Origin: Peptostreptococcaceae bacterium
GTDB lineage: Bacteria > Bacillota > Clostridia > Peptostreptococcales > BM714
Direction: 5' to 3'
NCBI GenBank assembly: GCA_016649995.1
Contig: JAENWJ010000011.1
Coordinates: 1 to 42,708, forward strand
DNA length: 42,708 bases
Positions 1-7,945 of the stretch are shown here, piece after piece. The notes under the pieces were generated by a model. It did no database searches. It was not told where the DNA came from and was given only the letters and a program-made list of their open reading frames with translations. How positions within the stretch are numbered: the stretch's first letter is position 1; every line of letters starts with the position of its first letter. The position numbers and the translations under genes were made by a program.

Positions 1-286
1 CTTTGAAGTAGTGCTCGTAGTTATCGCTTTGATTGAACCAGCGATAAAAAAGCAAGAAGCCTACGAAGAATGCGCATCTAAGGTAAACCATCTTTGCAAA
101 TAATCCTCTGCTTGAAATGGCAAAATAATCTGGAATTATGAAAAGAAAATTCATTAGAGCCAATATGATTATGATTCGCTTCATTGTTGGCATAATTTTT
201 TTTGTATAATACAGGGAATATTCTGTTTCTGTTTCTTTACAGTCGAATTCCCCTTTCCATCTAGAAATCTTATATGTTTCTTCCAT
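1..286 (-). CDS. Membrane protein, N-terminal part (gene runs off the window)
   Basis: The first 95 codons of a minus-strand gene are present; its 3' part lies left of the window. The product begins MEETYKISRWKGEFDCKETE, a charged stretch of about 35 residues, followed by two probable membrane segments (about residues 38-55 and 68-82) and then a charged stretch. ATG at 286 is preceded by GGAGG at 300-304, a slightly long spacing of 13 nt. The architecture would fit the membrane-sensor front of a signalling protein such as a GGDEF protein, but no such domain is inside the window, so the function is left open. Confidence 0.6.
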   Translation of the reverse strand, partial: MEETYKISRWKGEFDCKETETEYSLYYTKKIMPTMKRIIIILALMNFLFIIPDYFAISSRGLFAKMVYLRCAFFVGFLLFYRWFNQSDNYEHYFK

Positions 287-326
287 AAAAATAATCAATC
301 CTCCATTTTTTACATGTGTAAAATGT

Positions 327-1151
327 CTATAGCATTTCCGGTATTACTGCATCGACCCACGCGCTCAATCGCTCCGACGCGGCATTCGCTGTCTCCACGA
401 CACCTTCATGGGAGTGCTTTTCCTTCCGTATCCCTGTTGCCATGTTTGTCACGCAGGATATCCCCAGCACCTTCATTCCAAGGTAGTTTGCCATTATTGT
501 TTCCGGAACCGTAGACATTCCAACAGCGTCGGCACCCATGGCGTCAAGCATGCGGATTTCGGCAGCCGTTTCATAGTATGGCCCTGTCACACCGGCATAA
601 ACGCCTTTTTCATACTCAATCCCCAGTTTTTCGGCCATTCCCTCCGCCAGGGTAATCAGCCCCCTATCATAGGGCTCGGACATGTCCGGAAAACGCGTCC
701 CGAAGCGCTCGTCGTTTTTCCCAATAAGCGGATTATCCTTAAACATATTTATGAAGTCCTCTATTATCATCAGCGTACCAGGCTTGAAGCCTCTATTTAT
801 TCCTCCGCAAGCGTTCGTCACTATTAAAGCCTCGACACCCAAAGCCTTCATTATATAGATGGGATATACAACCTCCTTCATGGAGTACCCCTCATAGAAG
901 TGGAATCTTCCCTTCATGGCAAGAATGTCTGTATTTCCGACCCTGCCAAAAATCAATTTTCCATCGTGCCCCTTTACGGTCGAAACCGGAAAATGTGGAA
1001 TATCTGTGTATTCAATCTCAAACGGCTCCTTGATCGATTCTCCAAAGCCGCCGAGCCCTGAACCCAGTATTACTCCAATCTTGGGTTTGCTGCCGGTTTT
1101 GCCTTCTATATGCATTTTAGATTCTTTAACTTTCTCAAATAAATTCTCCAT
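327..1151 (-). CDS. punA: Purine nucleoside phosphorylase
   Basis: Cytoplasmic enzyme of purine salvage that splits (deoxy)inosine or guanosine with phosphate to the free base and (deoxy)ribose 1-phosphate. The 274-residue product has the trimeric PNP family layout: phosphate-binding GSGLGG at residues 30-35, the HFPVSTVKGHDGKL block, VTNACGG about residue 112, and the MSTVPE block about residue 210 that lines the purine site. Length matches the family (about 270-280). ATG at 1151 follows GGGAGG with 6 nt spacing. It is transcribed alone, divergently from the GntR/ABC operon. Identification is firm; nucleoside preference cannot be read from the sequence. Confidence 0.93.
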   Translation of the reverse strand: MENLFEKVKESKMHIEGKTGSKPKIGVILGSGLGGFGESIKEPFEIEYTDIPHFPVSTVKGHDGKLIFGRVGNTDILAMKGRFHFYEGYSMKEVVYPIYIMKALGVEALIVTNACGGINRGFKPGTLMIIEDFINMFKDNPLIGKNDERFGTRFPDMSEPYDRGLITLAEGMAEKLGIEYEKGVYAGVTGPYYETAAEIRMLDAMGADAVGMSTVPETIMANYLGMKVLGISCVTNMATGIRKEKHSHEGVVETANAASERLSAWVDAVIPEML

Positions 1152-1181
1152 GCCGTCCTCCCTATTTAATTATCATTTTGT

Positions 1182-1221
1182 TAATAACTATATTATATTA
1201 GTTATTATGTCTGCACTGCAA
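1182..1221 (-). promoter_or_regulatory. Promoter of punA with overlapping inverted repeat
   Basis: On the minus strand a -35 TTGCAG (1216-1221) lies 18 bp from a -10 TATAAT (1192-1197). The -10 sits inside an inverted repeat with 9-bp arms (1182-1190 and 1199-1207) and an 8-nt spacer. A protein bound to this repeat would cover the -10; which protein is unknown. Confidence 0.6.
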
Positions 1222-1242
1222 ATAAACAATATTTTATTTTTG

Positions 1243-1271
1243 TTGACAAAAAATCAAATTGCGGCTATACT
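1243..1271 (+). promoter_or_regulatory. Promoter of the GntR-ABC operon
   Basis: A -35 TTGACA (1243-1248), a 17-bp spacer and a -10 TATACT (1266-1271) stand 44 nt upstream of the GntR start codon. This is close to the housekeeping sigma consensus. Confidence 0.8.
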
Positions 1272-1298
1272 GTATATATCTTATATATACAGTATAGC
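1264..1298. promoter_or_regulatory. Perfect palindromic operator covering the -10 box
   Basis: Two perfect 16-bp inverted arms (1264-1279 and 1283-1298) flank a 3-nt centre. The left arm contains the -10 box. The site lies just upstream of a YtrA-type GntR gene, so autorepression by that protein is the natural reading. Confidence 0.8.
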
Positions 1299-1314
1299 TA
1301 TAGGGAGTCTTTTT

Positions 1315-1686
1315 ATGAACATAATAATTGCAAATTCGAGCAAAGACCCGATCTACCTTCAAATATCTACCCAGTTGAAGGAGGAGATTCTTAAAGGGGA
1401 ATTGACCCAGGGAGACGCGCTTCCATCGATTCGAAGCCTTGCAAAGGATCTAAGAATAAGCGTGATAACGACAAAACGCGCCTATGAGGAATTGGAAAGG
1501 GATGGATTCATAGATACCGTTCCGGGAAAGGGCTCCTTTGTCGCTGGCCAGAACCAGGAATTGCTTTTCGAGCAGCGTTTAAGGGAAATAGAAGGCAAGC
1601 TTTCGGTTCTATTGGATGAGGCTCGAATCATCGGCCTCTCTTCAAAAGATTTATCAGAAATGATGTCAATAATCGAGGAGGATTAA
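1315..1686 (+). CDS. GntR-family transcriptional regulator, YtrA subfamily
   Basis: A 123-residue DNA-binding protein with a winged-helix GntR domain over residues 1-75 (PIYLQISTQLKEEILKG, PSIRSLAKDLRIS, YEELERDGFIDTVPGKGSF) and a short helical tail but no large effector domain. This is the YtrA subfamily, which usually represses an adjacent ABC transporter operon. The open frame extends further upstream, but ATG 1315 has GGGAG at 1303-1307 and lies directly after the palindromic operator, so it is taken as the start. The next gene begins 1 nt after the stop. It most likely represses its own operon until a signal is sensed; the inducer is unknown. Confidence 0.88.
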   Translation: MNIIIANSSKDPIYLQISTQLKEEILKGELTQGDALPSIRSLAKDLRISVITTKRAYEELERDGFIDTVPGKGSFVAGQNQELLFEQRLREIEGKLSVLLDEARIIGLSSKDLSEMMSIIEED

Positions 1687-1687
1687 T

Positions 1688-2557
1688 ATGGAAAACATCC
1701 TAGAGGTAAAAAACCTGACCAAGACATATGACAGCTTCAAACTTGACAATCTGTCCTTTTCTTTAAAGAAGGGATATATCATGGGCTTCATAGGTCCCAA
1801 CGGCGCCGGAAAAAGCACAACCATAAAACTCATAATGAATCTTGTAAAAAAAGACTCGGGAACCATAGAACTTTTCGGCAAAGATTATCAAAAATACGAA
1901 AAATCAGTAAAGGAACGCATCGGTTTCATTTATGACCAGAATCACTATTATGATGATTTAACCATAGCAAGAATGAAACGCATCATAGCTCCATATTATC
2001 CGGCATGGAATGAAACTATATTCAATGGCTATATTAAACGTTTCAACTTGAATCCGAACAAAAAAATCAAGGAATTGTCCCGGGGAATGAAAACGAAGTT
2101 CTCGCTTGCCATCGCCCTCTCCCACGGTGCCGAACTCATCATCATGGACGAGCCTACATCGGGTCTGGATCCTATCTTTCGAAGCGAAATTCTCGACATA
2201 CTTTCAGAAATCATAGAAGAAGGAAATTGCTCGGTTTTATTTTCTTCCCATATAACGCAGGACCTCGAACGCGCCGCAGACTACATAACATTCATAAATG
2301 AAGGCAAACTGATTTTCAGCAAAGAAAAGGATGCTATTTTAGAAGACTATGCATTAATCAAGGGTCCGAACGATTTGCTTAAAGATCCACATGCCTTCAA
2401 AGGCCTTGTAGGTTACAGGCGCGGCAAGTACGGCTTCTCGGCACTTTTCGAAAAAACACATGCTTTGGATGATTTAGACCGCGAAAAAATAGTTATTGAA
2501 AGACCCAACATAGACGACATAATGCTTTACACTGTAAGGGGGAATTCAAATGATTAA
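1688..2557 (+). CDS. ABC transporter ATP-binding protein
   Basis: The 289-residue ATPase subunit of an ABC-2 type exporter. Walker A GPNGAGKST is at residues 36-44, signature LSRGM near 134, Walker B IIMDEPTSGLD near 153, followed by the H-loop region SSHI. It belongs to the BcrA/YtrB-like group, whose systems export or protect against peptides or cell-envelope antibiotics. It starts 1 nt after the GntR stop and overlaps the permease gene by 8 nt, so translation is probably coupled. The C-terminal 80 residues carry no known catalytic motif. The transported substrate cannot be inferred. Confidence 0.9.
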   Translation: MENILEVKNLTKTYDSFKLDNLSFSLKKGYIMGFIGPNGAGKSTTIKLIMNLVKKDSGTIELFGKDYQKYEKSVKERIGFIYDQNHYYDDLTIARMKRIIAPYYPAWNETIFNGYIKRFNLNPNKKIKELSRGMKTKFSLAIALSHGAELIIMDEPTSGLDPIFRSEILDILSEIIEEGNCSVLFSSHITQDLERAADYITFINEGKLIFSKEKDAILEDYALIKGPNDLLKDPHAFKGLVGYRRGKYGFSALFEKTHALDDLDREKIVIERPNIDDIMLYTVRGNSND

Positions 2558-3206
2558 CCTTTTGATAAAAGATTTCATGCTGCTCCGAAAGAACCTCTGG
2601 ATTTTGATCGTCTACAGCTTCATGATTTTCTTCATATTTTCAAAAACAGATACTACGCCTCAGATGATTTATGTTATGGGCATAACAATGATTTCATATA
2701 TTCTACTTATGTACAGCTCGGCCTATGACGACTTGAACAAGAGCGACATGATGCTCAACAGCCTTCCCCTTAAGAGACGGGACATTGTAGCAGAAAGATA
2801 TCTTTCCCTTTTTGTCTTCATTGCCTCAACTGCAATTATCATGTCATTAAGCGGCTTAATCATGATAAGCATAGGAATTGTCAACAATTTGCGGTTAGTC
2901 CGTCTTGATGACGTTGCAATTGCAACCTGCTCAGTATGTTTTATCGTTTTCCTTTATCTTCCTGTCTATTTCAAGCTAGGCTCCATTAAAGCAAAACTAT
3001 TCAATTTCGCCATCATCTTTTTGGTATTCATGATTCCCACATTCCTGAGCAAAGTATTCTTGAACGGGAACACTCCAACTTTTCTTGAAAATCTAAAATA
3101 TGTCACCGAGATACAAGCCATACTATTTATGGGAATCACAGTCACACTTTTAGGCATTGCATCTTTCATGTTATCAAATAGATTCTACAATAAAAGAGAA
3201 TTTTAA
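2550..3206 (+). CDS. ABC-2 type transporter permease
   Basis: A 218-residue membrane protein with about six hydrophobic segments (roughly residues 15-32, 38-56, 85-107, 117-140, 146-165, 190-208). The early hydrophilic block NKSDMMLNSLPLKRRDIV is typical of small ABC-2 permeases paired with YtrB-type ATPases. Its start lies inside the ATPase gene (8-nt overlap), and a strong terminator follows. It is expected to form the membrane channel of the exporter in the cytoplasmic membrane, probably as a homodimer. Confidence 0.85.
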   Translation: MINLLIKDFMLLRKNLWILIVYSFMIFFIFSKTDTTPQMIYVMGITMISYILLMYSSAYDDLNKSDMMLNSLPLKRRDIVAERYLSLFVFIASTAIIMSLSGLIMISIGIVNNLRLVRLDDVAIATCSVCFIVFLYLPVYFKLGSIKAKLFNFAIIFLVFMIPTFLSKVFLNGNTPTFLENLKYVTEIQAILFMGITVTLLGIASFMLSNRFYNKREF

Positions 3207-3224
3207 TCATACTGCTATGATTAA

Positions 3225-3259
3225 AAAAGCCTTATCCCTAAAATCGGGATAAGGCTTTT
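3225..3259. terminator. Bidirectional intrinsic terminator
   Basis: Perfect 14-bp arms (3225-3238 and 3246-3259) with a 7-nt loop, A-rich on the left and T-rich on the right. It separates the convergent permease and yitT genes and can serve both. Confidence 0.88.
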
Positions 3260-3278
3260 CTTATATGCTTCATTTTAA

Positions 3279-4169
3279 TCAAGATTCTTCCTCCAGTTTG
3301 TCAAAACCAGTTCCCTCGCCCCAGACCGAAACGACAGGCAATACATATATGAAAGCCCTCGCATCTATATCCGCTACGAATCGCTTTATAAGCATGGTCT
3401 CTCTGGGAGAACATATGGTGAGTATCTTGCTTTTTATTTCATTGCTGTAGCCCCCGGTGACATCTAATATTGTCAATCCGCGACCTATGTCTTTCATTAT
3501 ATAGTCCGCTATCTGGTCGTTGAATTTGCTTATGATTTCCATTTTGAGTTTTTTCGATCCAAAACCGAAAAGCACAGCATCGACAGATTTAGCAAAAACA
3601 TAATTCGAGATAAATCCGTACAAGGCTATATTGCGGTCGAATACTAATGCGGCAAACAGGATTACGAAGATGTCCATAAAGAATATAATCTGGCTAAGAC
3701 TGATGAACGGGAAAATCTTCTTGTGGAAGATTTGCGCAATGGTATCTGTTCCACCTGTTGAAAAACCCCTTTTGTATACCAGCCCACCTCCGATGCCTCC
3801 TACTACTCCGAAAAATACAGAGCTCAAAAACATGTCATTCTCTATCAGATGAAAACCCGACTTGTCTACAAGTATTAAAATGATTGGAAAAATCAAGGAA
3901 ATAACAAGTATTTTAAAAGCATTTTTCTTTCCCATGAAAACAAAGGCGCTAAGCATTACCACCAATGAAAATCCGTAGTAAATATATGTGTAATTTATAT
4001 TGAATAGATATCCCAATATTATGGACAGCCCCGTAAATCCACCCGTCACAAGCCCGTTTGGCTTTAGTATTGATGCTATTGCAAAGGCCATCATGATGCA
4101 TCCCATACCGGAAACCAGTATGTCCATCAATATTTTATTGCTCTTGATTTTTTCAGTCATATTTGTCAC
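3279..4169 (-). CDS. YitT family membrane protein (DUF161 + DUF2179)
   Basis: A 296-residue protein with five or six membrane segments over residues 15-205, including the family block LKPNGLVTGGFTGLSIILG, and GGIGGGLVYKRGFSTGGTD in the middle. A soluble C-terminal domain (about 215-290) has the DUF2179 pattern RGLTILDVTGGYS. Both parts are at family length. The biochemical role of YitT proteins is not established. ATG 4169 is preceded by AAGGAG at good spacing. It is monocistronic and divergent from the LUD-domain gene. Confidence 0.88.
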   Translation of the reverse strand: MTNMTEKIKSNKILMDILVSGMGCIMMAFAIASILKPNGLVTGGFTGLSIILGYLFNINYTYIYYGFSLVVMLSAFVFMGKKNAFKILVISLIFPIILILVDKSGFHLIENDMFLSSVFFGVVGGIGGGLVYKRGFSTGGTDTIAQIFHKKIFPFISLSQIIFFMDIFVILFAALVFDRNIALYGFISNYVFAKSVDAVLFGFGSKKLKMEIISKFNDQIADYIMKDIGRGLTILDVTGGYSNEIKSKILTICSPRETMLIKRFVADIDARAFIYVLPVVSVWGEGTGFDKLEEES

Positions 4170-4225
4170 TCCTTATTGTTATTACAATGACAAATACTAT
4201 CACTAATCAGTATACAAATACACCC

Positions 4226-4255
4226 TTTGAATGTTACAATTTCATTACATTCAAA
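4226..4255. promoter_or_regulatory. Inverted repeat between divergent genes
   Basis: Perfect 9-bp arms TTTGAATGT (4226-4234) and ACATTCAAA (4247-4255), 12 nt apart, in the 173-nt divergent gap between yitT and the LUD gene. Candidate operator; the regulator is unknown. Confidence 0.4.
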
Positions 4256-4274
4256 ACTGTTTTCAAGCCTTCTC

Positions 4275-4303
4275 TTTAATCGCATCCATTTATGAATTAT
4301 AAT
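4275..4303 (+). promoter_or_regulatory. Possible promoter of the LUD-domain gene
   Basis: A consensus -10 TATAAT (4298-4303) lies 40 nt before the start codon, with only a weak -35 (TTTAAT, 4275-4280) at 17 bp. A weak -35 would suit an activated promoter. Confidence 0.4.
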
Positions 4304-4342
4304 TGAATTAATAATGTAAATCAATCTCAAGGAGGAACAATA

Positions 4343-4984
4343 ATGGATACAAATATGGATTGGCTTTATCAGAAAAGAATAGAAAGAACCATGGAGAACC
4401 TCGAAAAAAACAACATGGAAGCCTTTCTCGTGGAAGACGAGAAAGAATTGATTGAAAAAATGGGTGAAATAGTAGCACCGGGCTCTCTAGTATCCGTAGG
4501 AGGCTCAATGACCTTGTTCGAAACTGGTGTCATCGATTTCCTTCGCTCCGGCAAATTTAAATTTCTAGACCGCTACGCCGAGGGCCTCTCTCCAGAGGAC
4601 ATAACTCAGCTATTCAGGGATTCCTTCTCCGCAAACTACTACTTCACCGGCACAAATGCCGTTACAGAAACAGGAACCCTTTACAATGTGGACGGAAGTG
4701 GCAACCGCACCGCGGCCATGATCTTTGGTCCGGACAATGTTATAGTAATTGTAGGTAGAAACAAACTCGTCACTACTGAGGATGAAGCCATAGAGCGCAA
4801 TCGTGAAGTATCCGGACCAGCTAACGCCAAGCGCCTTTCAAGAAAAACACCCTGCACCGAGCTTGGATACTGTACAGACTGCACGAGTCCCGAACGCATA
4901 TGCAACAGTTTCACGTTCATAAAGAGGCAATTCTCTAAGGGACGAATTAAGGTCTTTATAGTCAACAAGGATTTAGGCTACTAA
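4343..4984 (+). CDS. LUD-domain protein (LutC/YkgG family, DUF162)
   Basis: A 213-residue protein with the LUD fold used by lactate-utilisation proteins LutB/LutC. Typical features are VSVGGSMTLFETGVIDFLR (about 50-68), the glycine/asparagine-rich FTGTNAVTETGTLYNVDGSG (about 97-116) and VGRNKLV (about 137). The tail has a cysteine group in the pattern C-x5-YC-x2-C-x5-C (about residues 172-188). Many clostridial stand-alone LUD proteins share this and are not tied to lactate. No lutA or lutB neighbour is present, so lactate use is not claimed. ATG 4343 follows AAGGAGG at 8 nt. Confidence 0.85.
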   Translation: MDTNMDWLYQKRIERTMENLEKNNMEAFLVEDEKELIEKMGEIVAPGSLVSVGGSMTLFETGVIDFLRSGKFKFLDRYAEGLSPEDITQLFRDSFSANYYFTGTNAVTETGTLYNVDGSGNRTAAMIFGPDNVIVIVGRNKLVTTEDEAIERNREVSGPANAKRLSRKTPCTELGYCTDCTSPERICNSFTFIKRQFSKGRIKVFIVNKDLGY

Positions 4985-4995
4985 AACTGAGCACT

Positions 4996-5030
4996 TGAAC
5001 CTCCCATGACTAAAGTCACGGGTGTTCTGG
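4996..5030 (-). mobile_element. Possible remnant of an IS200/IS605-type right end
   Basis: Arms CCCATGAC (5003-5010) and GTCACGGG (5015-5022) enclose TAAA, with TTGAACCT on the left and TGTTCTGGCGC on the right. Read on the minus strand this resembles the hairpin-plus-GGAGGTTCAA end common next to tnpB genes of IS200/IS605 elements. No tnpB or tnpA is nearby, so at most an orphan end remains. Recognition is from memory of such ends. Confidence 0.4.
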
Positions 5031-5042
5031 CGCTTATCATAA

Positions 5043-5075
5043 AAAATGCGTATTCCATAATGGAATGCGCATTTT
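5043..5075. terminator. Bidirectional terminator between LUD gene and sulfurtransferase
   Basis: 15-bp arms (5043-5057 and 5061-5075) with one wobble pair and a 3-nt loop; A-run on the left, T-rich on the right. It is placed between the two convergent genes. Confidence 0.8.
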
Positions 5076-5134
5076 GCTTTAGCTTTTTTGTCGTTTTTTC
5101 TTTTACTGTTTCTTATCTTTTACTGCCACTTCTT

Positions 5135-5974
5135 TTACTGCCTTTCCTCTCCTGTTTCTATACAATTCTCCTCATATCCGATCCAGTCGCTTAGGCTTCC
5201 CACATATAGGCGAACCGGCATTCCCAATTCTCTCAGTACAACGAAATTGCGTGCTCCGGCGATGCCGCTTCCGCAATAACTTATTATTTCATCGAGTCCG
5301 TCCAATGATTCGTAAAGCTTCGCAAGGGTTTTTTTATCTTTTAAAGAGCATTCCGCTTCCATGTTTTGGGAACACGGGAAGCTAAGTGCCGATGGAATAT
5401 GTCCGGCTTTTGCATAAAGCGGTTCATATTCTCCTGTAAAACGTTCATGTGCTCTACCATCGATTATAGCCGTGCCTTTTTTATTCTTGCAATGCGAAAC
5501 ATAGTCCATGTCGCAATAAATGGATTCATCCATTTTTATGCTAATTTTCCCGAGGGATGCCGCCTTAGGCACTTCTGATGAACAGGCTACGCCTTCTGAT
5601 ACCCATCCATTCCAGCCTCCCTCAAGAATATGTATGTCTTCCATTCCCATGTATTTCATTTGCCAAAATGCACGGGCCGAGCCATATATGTTGTCATCGT
5701 ATAAAACTATTGTCGTAGAATCGGATATGCCCATGACCTCCAGTTTTCCGGCAAAAACTCCTGTATGGGGAATCGGTCTTGCCCCCCCATGTTCTTGCTT
5801 TTCTCCACATATATCCTTGTTGACATCCAGAAAAAATGCCCCTTGAATGTGGTTTTCCGTGTAGGCCTTTTCTCCGTATTCCGGATTGAACAAGTCGAAG
5901 CGACAATCTATAACCTTAATATTCTCATCCTTAAGCCTTTCCTTTAGCTCATCAATTTTTATAAATGTGTTCAT
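5135..5974 (-). CDS. Two-domain rhodanese-type sulfurtransferase
   Basis: A 279-residue protein with tandem rhodanese domains, the layout of thiosulfate and 3-mercaptopyruvate sulfurtransferases (SseA/TST family). The N-terminal domain (about 8-130) begins KVIDCRFDL and is probably structural. The C-terminal domain (about 160-270) carries the active-site cysteine in YCGSGIAGAR (about residue 236), which forms the persulfide. The loop CGSGI resembles SseA-type enzymes more than the CRxGx[RT] loop of thiosulfate enzymes, but substrate choice is not certain. ATG 5974 is preceded by GGGGGAG. Role: sulfur transfer to cyanide or thiol acceptors in the cytoplasm. Confidence 0.88.
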   Translation of the reverse strand: MNTFIKIDELKERLKDENIKVIDCRFDLFNPEYGEKAYTENHIQGAFFLDVNKDICGEKQEHGGARPIPHTGVFAGKLEVMGISDSTTIVLYDDNIYGSARAFWQMKYMGMEDIHILEGGWNGWVSEGVACSSEVPKAASLGKISIKMDESIYCDMDYVSHCKNKKGTAIIDGRAHERFTGEYEPLYAKAGHIPSALSFPCSQNMEAECSLKDKKTLAKLYESLDGLDEIISYCGSGIAGARNFVVLRELGMPVRLYVGSLSDWIGYEENCIETGEERQ

Positions 5975-6060
5975 GTTCTCCCCCTCTTTCTTCTTTTCTT
6001 TGGCTCATTTAATTTTAACACCGAATTACATCAAGGGGAAGAAAATCTACCAAATCACGC

Positions 6061-6098
6061 AGTGGGCAATTTTATCTTTGAGCGTCAAGTTGCCCACT
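6061..6098. other. Stem-loop downstream of the UPF0210 gene
   Basis: 9-bp perfect arms AGTGGGCAA (6061-6069) and TTGCCCACT (6090-6098) with a 20-nt loop, 25 nt past the UPF0210 stop. There is no T-run, so it is not a classical terminator; it could be an RNA-stabilising 3' hairpin. Confidence 0.4.
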
Positions 6099-6122
6099 TC
6101 CTTAGCTGTTTCCATTTTCGTT

Positions 6123-7481
6123 TTAGTTCTTAAAGCTATGAACCGGCGCAGGAATTCTTCCGCCTCGCGCTATGAACAATTCGCTTGAGAAGGGATTTAC
6201 CTTCATTATAGGAGCCGTCCCAAGAAGTCCTCCGAACACGGCTTCTTCACCTAAACCCTTGCCATGGACAGGTATTATGCGAACCGCTGTTGTCTTGTTG
6301 TTAATCATGCCAATTGCGGCCTCGTCGGCGATCATTCCGGCTATGCTTGCCGAAGGCGTATCACCCGGTATGGCAATCATATCAAGACCTACAGAACACA
6401 CGCATGTCATTGCTTCGAGCTTGTCGAGAGAAAGTGCTCCCTTTCGAACGGCTTCTATCATTCCCTCGTCCTCGCTGACCGGAATGAAGGCTCCGCTTAG
6501 TCCACCCACATGCTCCGCCGCCATGATTCCGCCTTTTTTAACGGCATCGTTGAGCATTGCAAGGGCCGCCGTGGTACCGTGGGTTCCCGCAGCTTCAAGC
6601 CCCATTTCCTCGAAGATTCTTGCAACAGAATCCCCTACGGACGGGGTAGGAGCAAGGGACAAATCAACTATGCCAAATGGCACGTCGAGTATTTCGGCCG
6701 CCTCTTTTGCCACCAGTTGCCCTGCCCTCGTAATCTTAAATGCCGTTTTCTTAATTGTCTCGGCAACCTGGTCAAAGGTGCCTCCCCTTACTTTTTCAAG
6801 AGCCGATTTTACTACACCGGGGCCACTTACTCCCACATTTATTACACAATCGGCCTCTCCAACTCCGTGGAAGGCTCCCGCCATAAAGGGATTATCTTCC
6901 ACAGCGTTGCAAAATACAACCAGTTTGGCGCAGCCTATACTGTCTGCATCTCTCGTAAGATATGCCGTCCTCTTTACTATTTCACCCATCATCTTGACTG
7001 CATCCATATTTATACCCGCATGTGTACTCCCAACATTTACGGATGAGCACACCCTCTCTGTAACAGAAAGGGCCTCGGGTATGGAATCAATAAGTATTCT
7101 GTCTCCCTTGGAAAAACCCTTTTGCACTAGTGCAGAGAATCCCCCTATGAAGTTTACTCCTGTTTCGCGTGCCGCTCTGTCCATCATCTTGGCGTAGGCT
7201 ACATAGTCGCTGTCTGAGGAAGCCCCTGCAACAAGGGCAATTGGCGTTACGGAAATCCGTTTGTTTATTATGGGTATGCCATACTTGCCGGCTATGTATT
7301 CCCCGGTCTTTACAAGATTTTCCGCCTTTCGTACTATCTTTTCGTACATCTTTCTTCTGGCTTTCTCACCGTCTCCGTCGCAACAGTCCAGAAGGGATAT
7401 TCCCATAGTAATTGTCCTGATGTCGAGATTTTCGCGATCGATCATCTTTATTGTTTCCATTATCTTTTTATACTGTGTCAT
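6123..7481 (-). CDS. UPF0210 / PFL (DUF711) family protein
   Basis: A 452-residue protein of the UPF0210 family, a formate-lyase-like fold of unknown reaction. Recognisable blocks include [10 protein letters not shown] near the N-terminus, [12 protein letters not shown] (about 155), [19 protein letters not shown] (about 190), VGVSGPGVV (about 250) and [24 protein letters not shown] (about 375). Length is typical. It follows the ACT-domain gene by 11 nt, has its own GGAGGAG ribosome site, and shares the glycine-riboswitch leader. The ACT + UPF0210 pair is conserved in Firmicutes; the riboswitch suggests a role tied to glycine levels, which is inference. Confidence 0.9.
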   Translation of the reverse strand: MTQYKKIMETIKMIDRENLDIRTITMGISLLDCCDGDGEKARRKMYEKIVRKAENLVKTGEYIAGKYGIPIINKRISVTPIALVAGASSDSDYVAYAKMMDRAARETGVNFIGGFSALVQKGFSKGDRILIDSIPEALSVTERVCSSVNVGSTHAGINMDAVKMMGEIVKRTAYLTRDADSIGCAKLVVFCNAVEDNPFMAGAFHGVGEADCVINVGVSGPGVVKSALEKVRGGTFDQVAETIKKTAFKITRAGQLVAKEAAEILDVPFGIVDLSLAPTPSVGDSVARIFEEMGLEAAGTHGTTAALAMLNDAVKKGGIMAAEHVGGLSGAFIPVSEDEGMIEAVRKGALSLDKLEAMTCVCSVGLDMIAIPGDTPSASIAGMIADEAAIGMINNKTTAVRIIPVHGKGLGEEAVFGGLLGTAPIMKVNPFSSELFIARGGRIPAPVHSFKN

Positions 7482-7492
7482 GTTTGCTCCTC

Positions 7493-7762
7493 CTATATTT
7501 GATGCATGGCATTAAATATTTTTTCATTCTGCACGCGTATGTCCATCTCAATGGTTTCCCCCACCAGCTCTAGCTTTTCCTTCAATTCGCCGAAAGAGAT
7601 TTTCATTGAGGATATGTCCGCCATCATAATCATTGCAAAATAGTCCTGCATTATCGTTTGACTTATGTCCAATATGTTGACATCGTTCTCCCACAGTGTT
7701 TTTGAAACATTTGCTATTATTCCTGTTTTATCTTTTCCGATAACCGTTATTACTGTCTTCAT
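7493..7762 (-). CDS. ACT domain protein, UPF0237 family
   Basis: An 89-residue stand-alone ACT domain, beginning [23 protein letters not shown] domains bind amino acids, and the closest described relatives are the UPF0237 proteins and the GcvR-type regulators of glycine cleavage. The glycine at the first turn (VIGKDKTGI) is where ligands bind in other ACT proteins. The start is fixed by AGGAGG at 7 nt. It is first gene of a two-gene unit behind a glycine riboswitch, so a glycine-sensing or glycine-responsive role is likely but unproven. Confidence 0.9.
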   Translation of the reverse strand: MKTVITVIGKDKTGIIANVSKTLWENDVNILDISQTIMQDYFAMIMMADISSMKISFGELKEKLELVGETIEMDIRVQNEKIFNAMHQI

Positions 7763-7786
7763 TTTTTTCCTCCTGGTTTTTTATAA

Positions 7787-7814
7787 TAAAAAAAGAGACT
7801 ATTAGGAAGTCTCT
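7787..7814 (-). terminator. Riboswitch-controlled intrinsic terminator
   Basis: On the minus strand AGAGACT (7808-7814 complement) pairs with AGTCTCT (7794-7800 complement) over a 7-nt loop and is followed by seven T. It lies between the glycine aptamer and the ACT start codon, so it is the probable expression platform. Confidence 0.8.
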
Positions 7815-7861
7815 CTGAGCCGGGCAATCGACAAAAAGCAAGGCATGGCCATGCTTTTACG

Positions 7862-7945
7862 AATCCCCTGTCCTTTTGCCTGAGAGTTTCACCATTTACG
7901 GCTTTCCCCTTCGGCGCTCTTTTTAGAGTCTCTCCAGAGGTCTGT
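7862..7945 (-). promoter_or_regulatory. Glycine riboswitch aptamer
   Basis: The minus strand carries the conserved glycine-aptamer blocks in order: CTGGAGAGACTC (about 7938-7927), GCGCCGAAGGGG (about 7918-7907), then AAACTCTCAGGCAAAAGGACAG (7889-7868, quoted here as two linked motifs: AAACTCTCAGG and CAAAAGGACAG). Only one full aptamer is seen. The 35 nt upstream (to about 7980) end in CCGGACAGA, which might be a vestigial partner aptamer. A terminator hairpin follows at 7787-7814, giving a transcriptional switch for the ACT-UPF0210 genes. By analogy with gcv switches, glycine would turn expression on. Confidence 0.9.

Noticed and set aside
916-1314. N-terminal extension of the GntR protein
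   Set aside because: The upstream part reads through punA in antisense and through the promoter and operator; ATG 1315 has the ribosome site.
6172-7197. Long plus-strand frame of 341 codons opposite the UPF0210 gene
   Set aside because: Low-complexity, Ser/Pro/Thr-rich translation with no family likeness; it mirrors a clear gene on the other strand.
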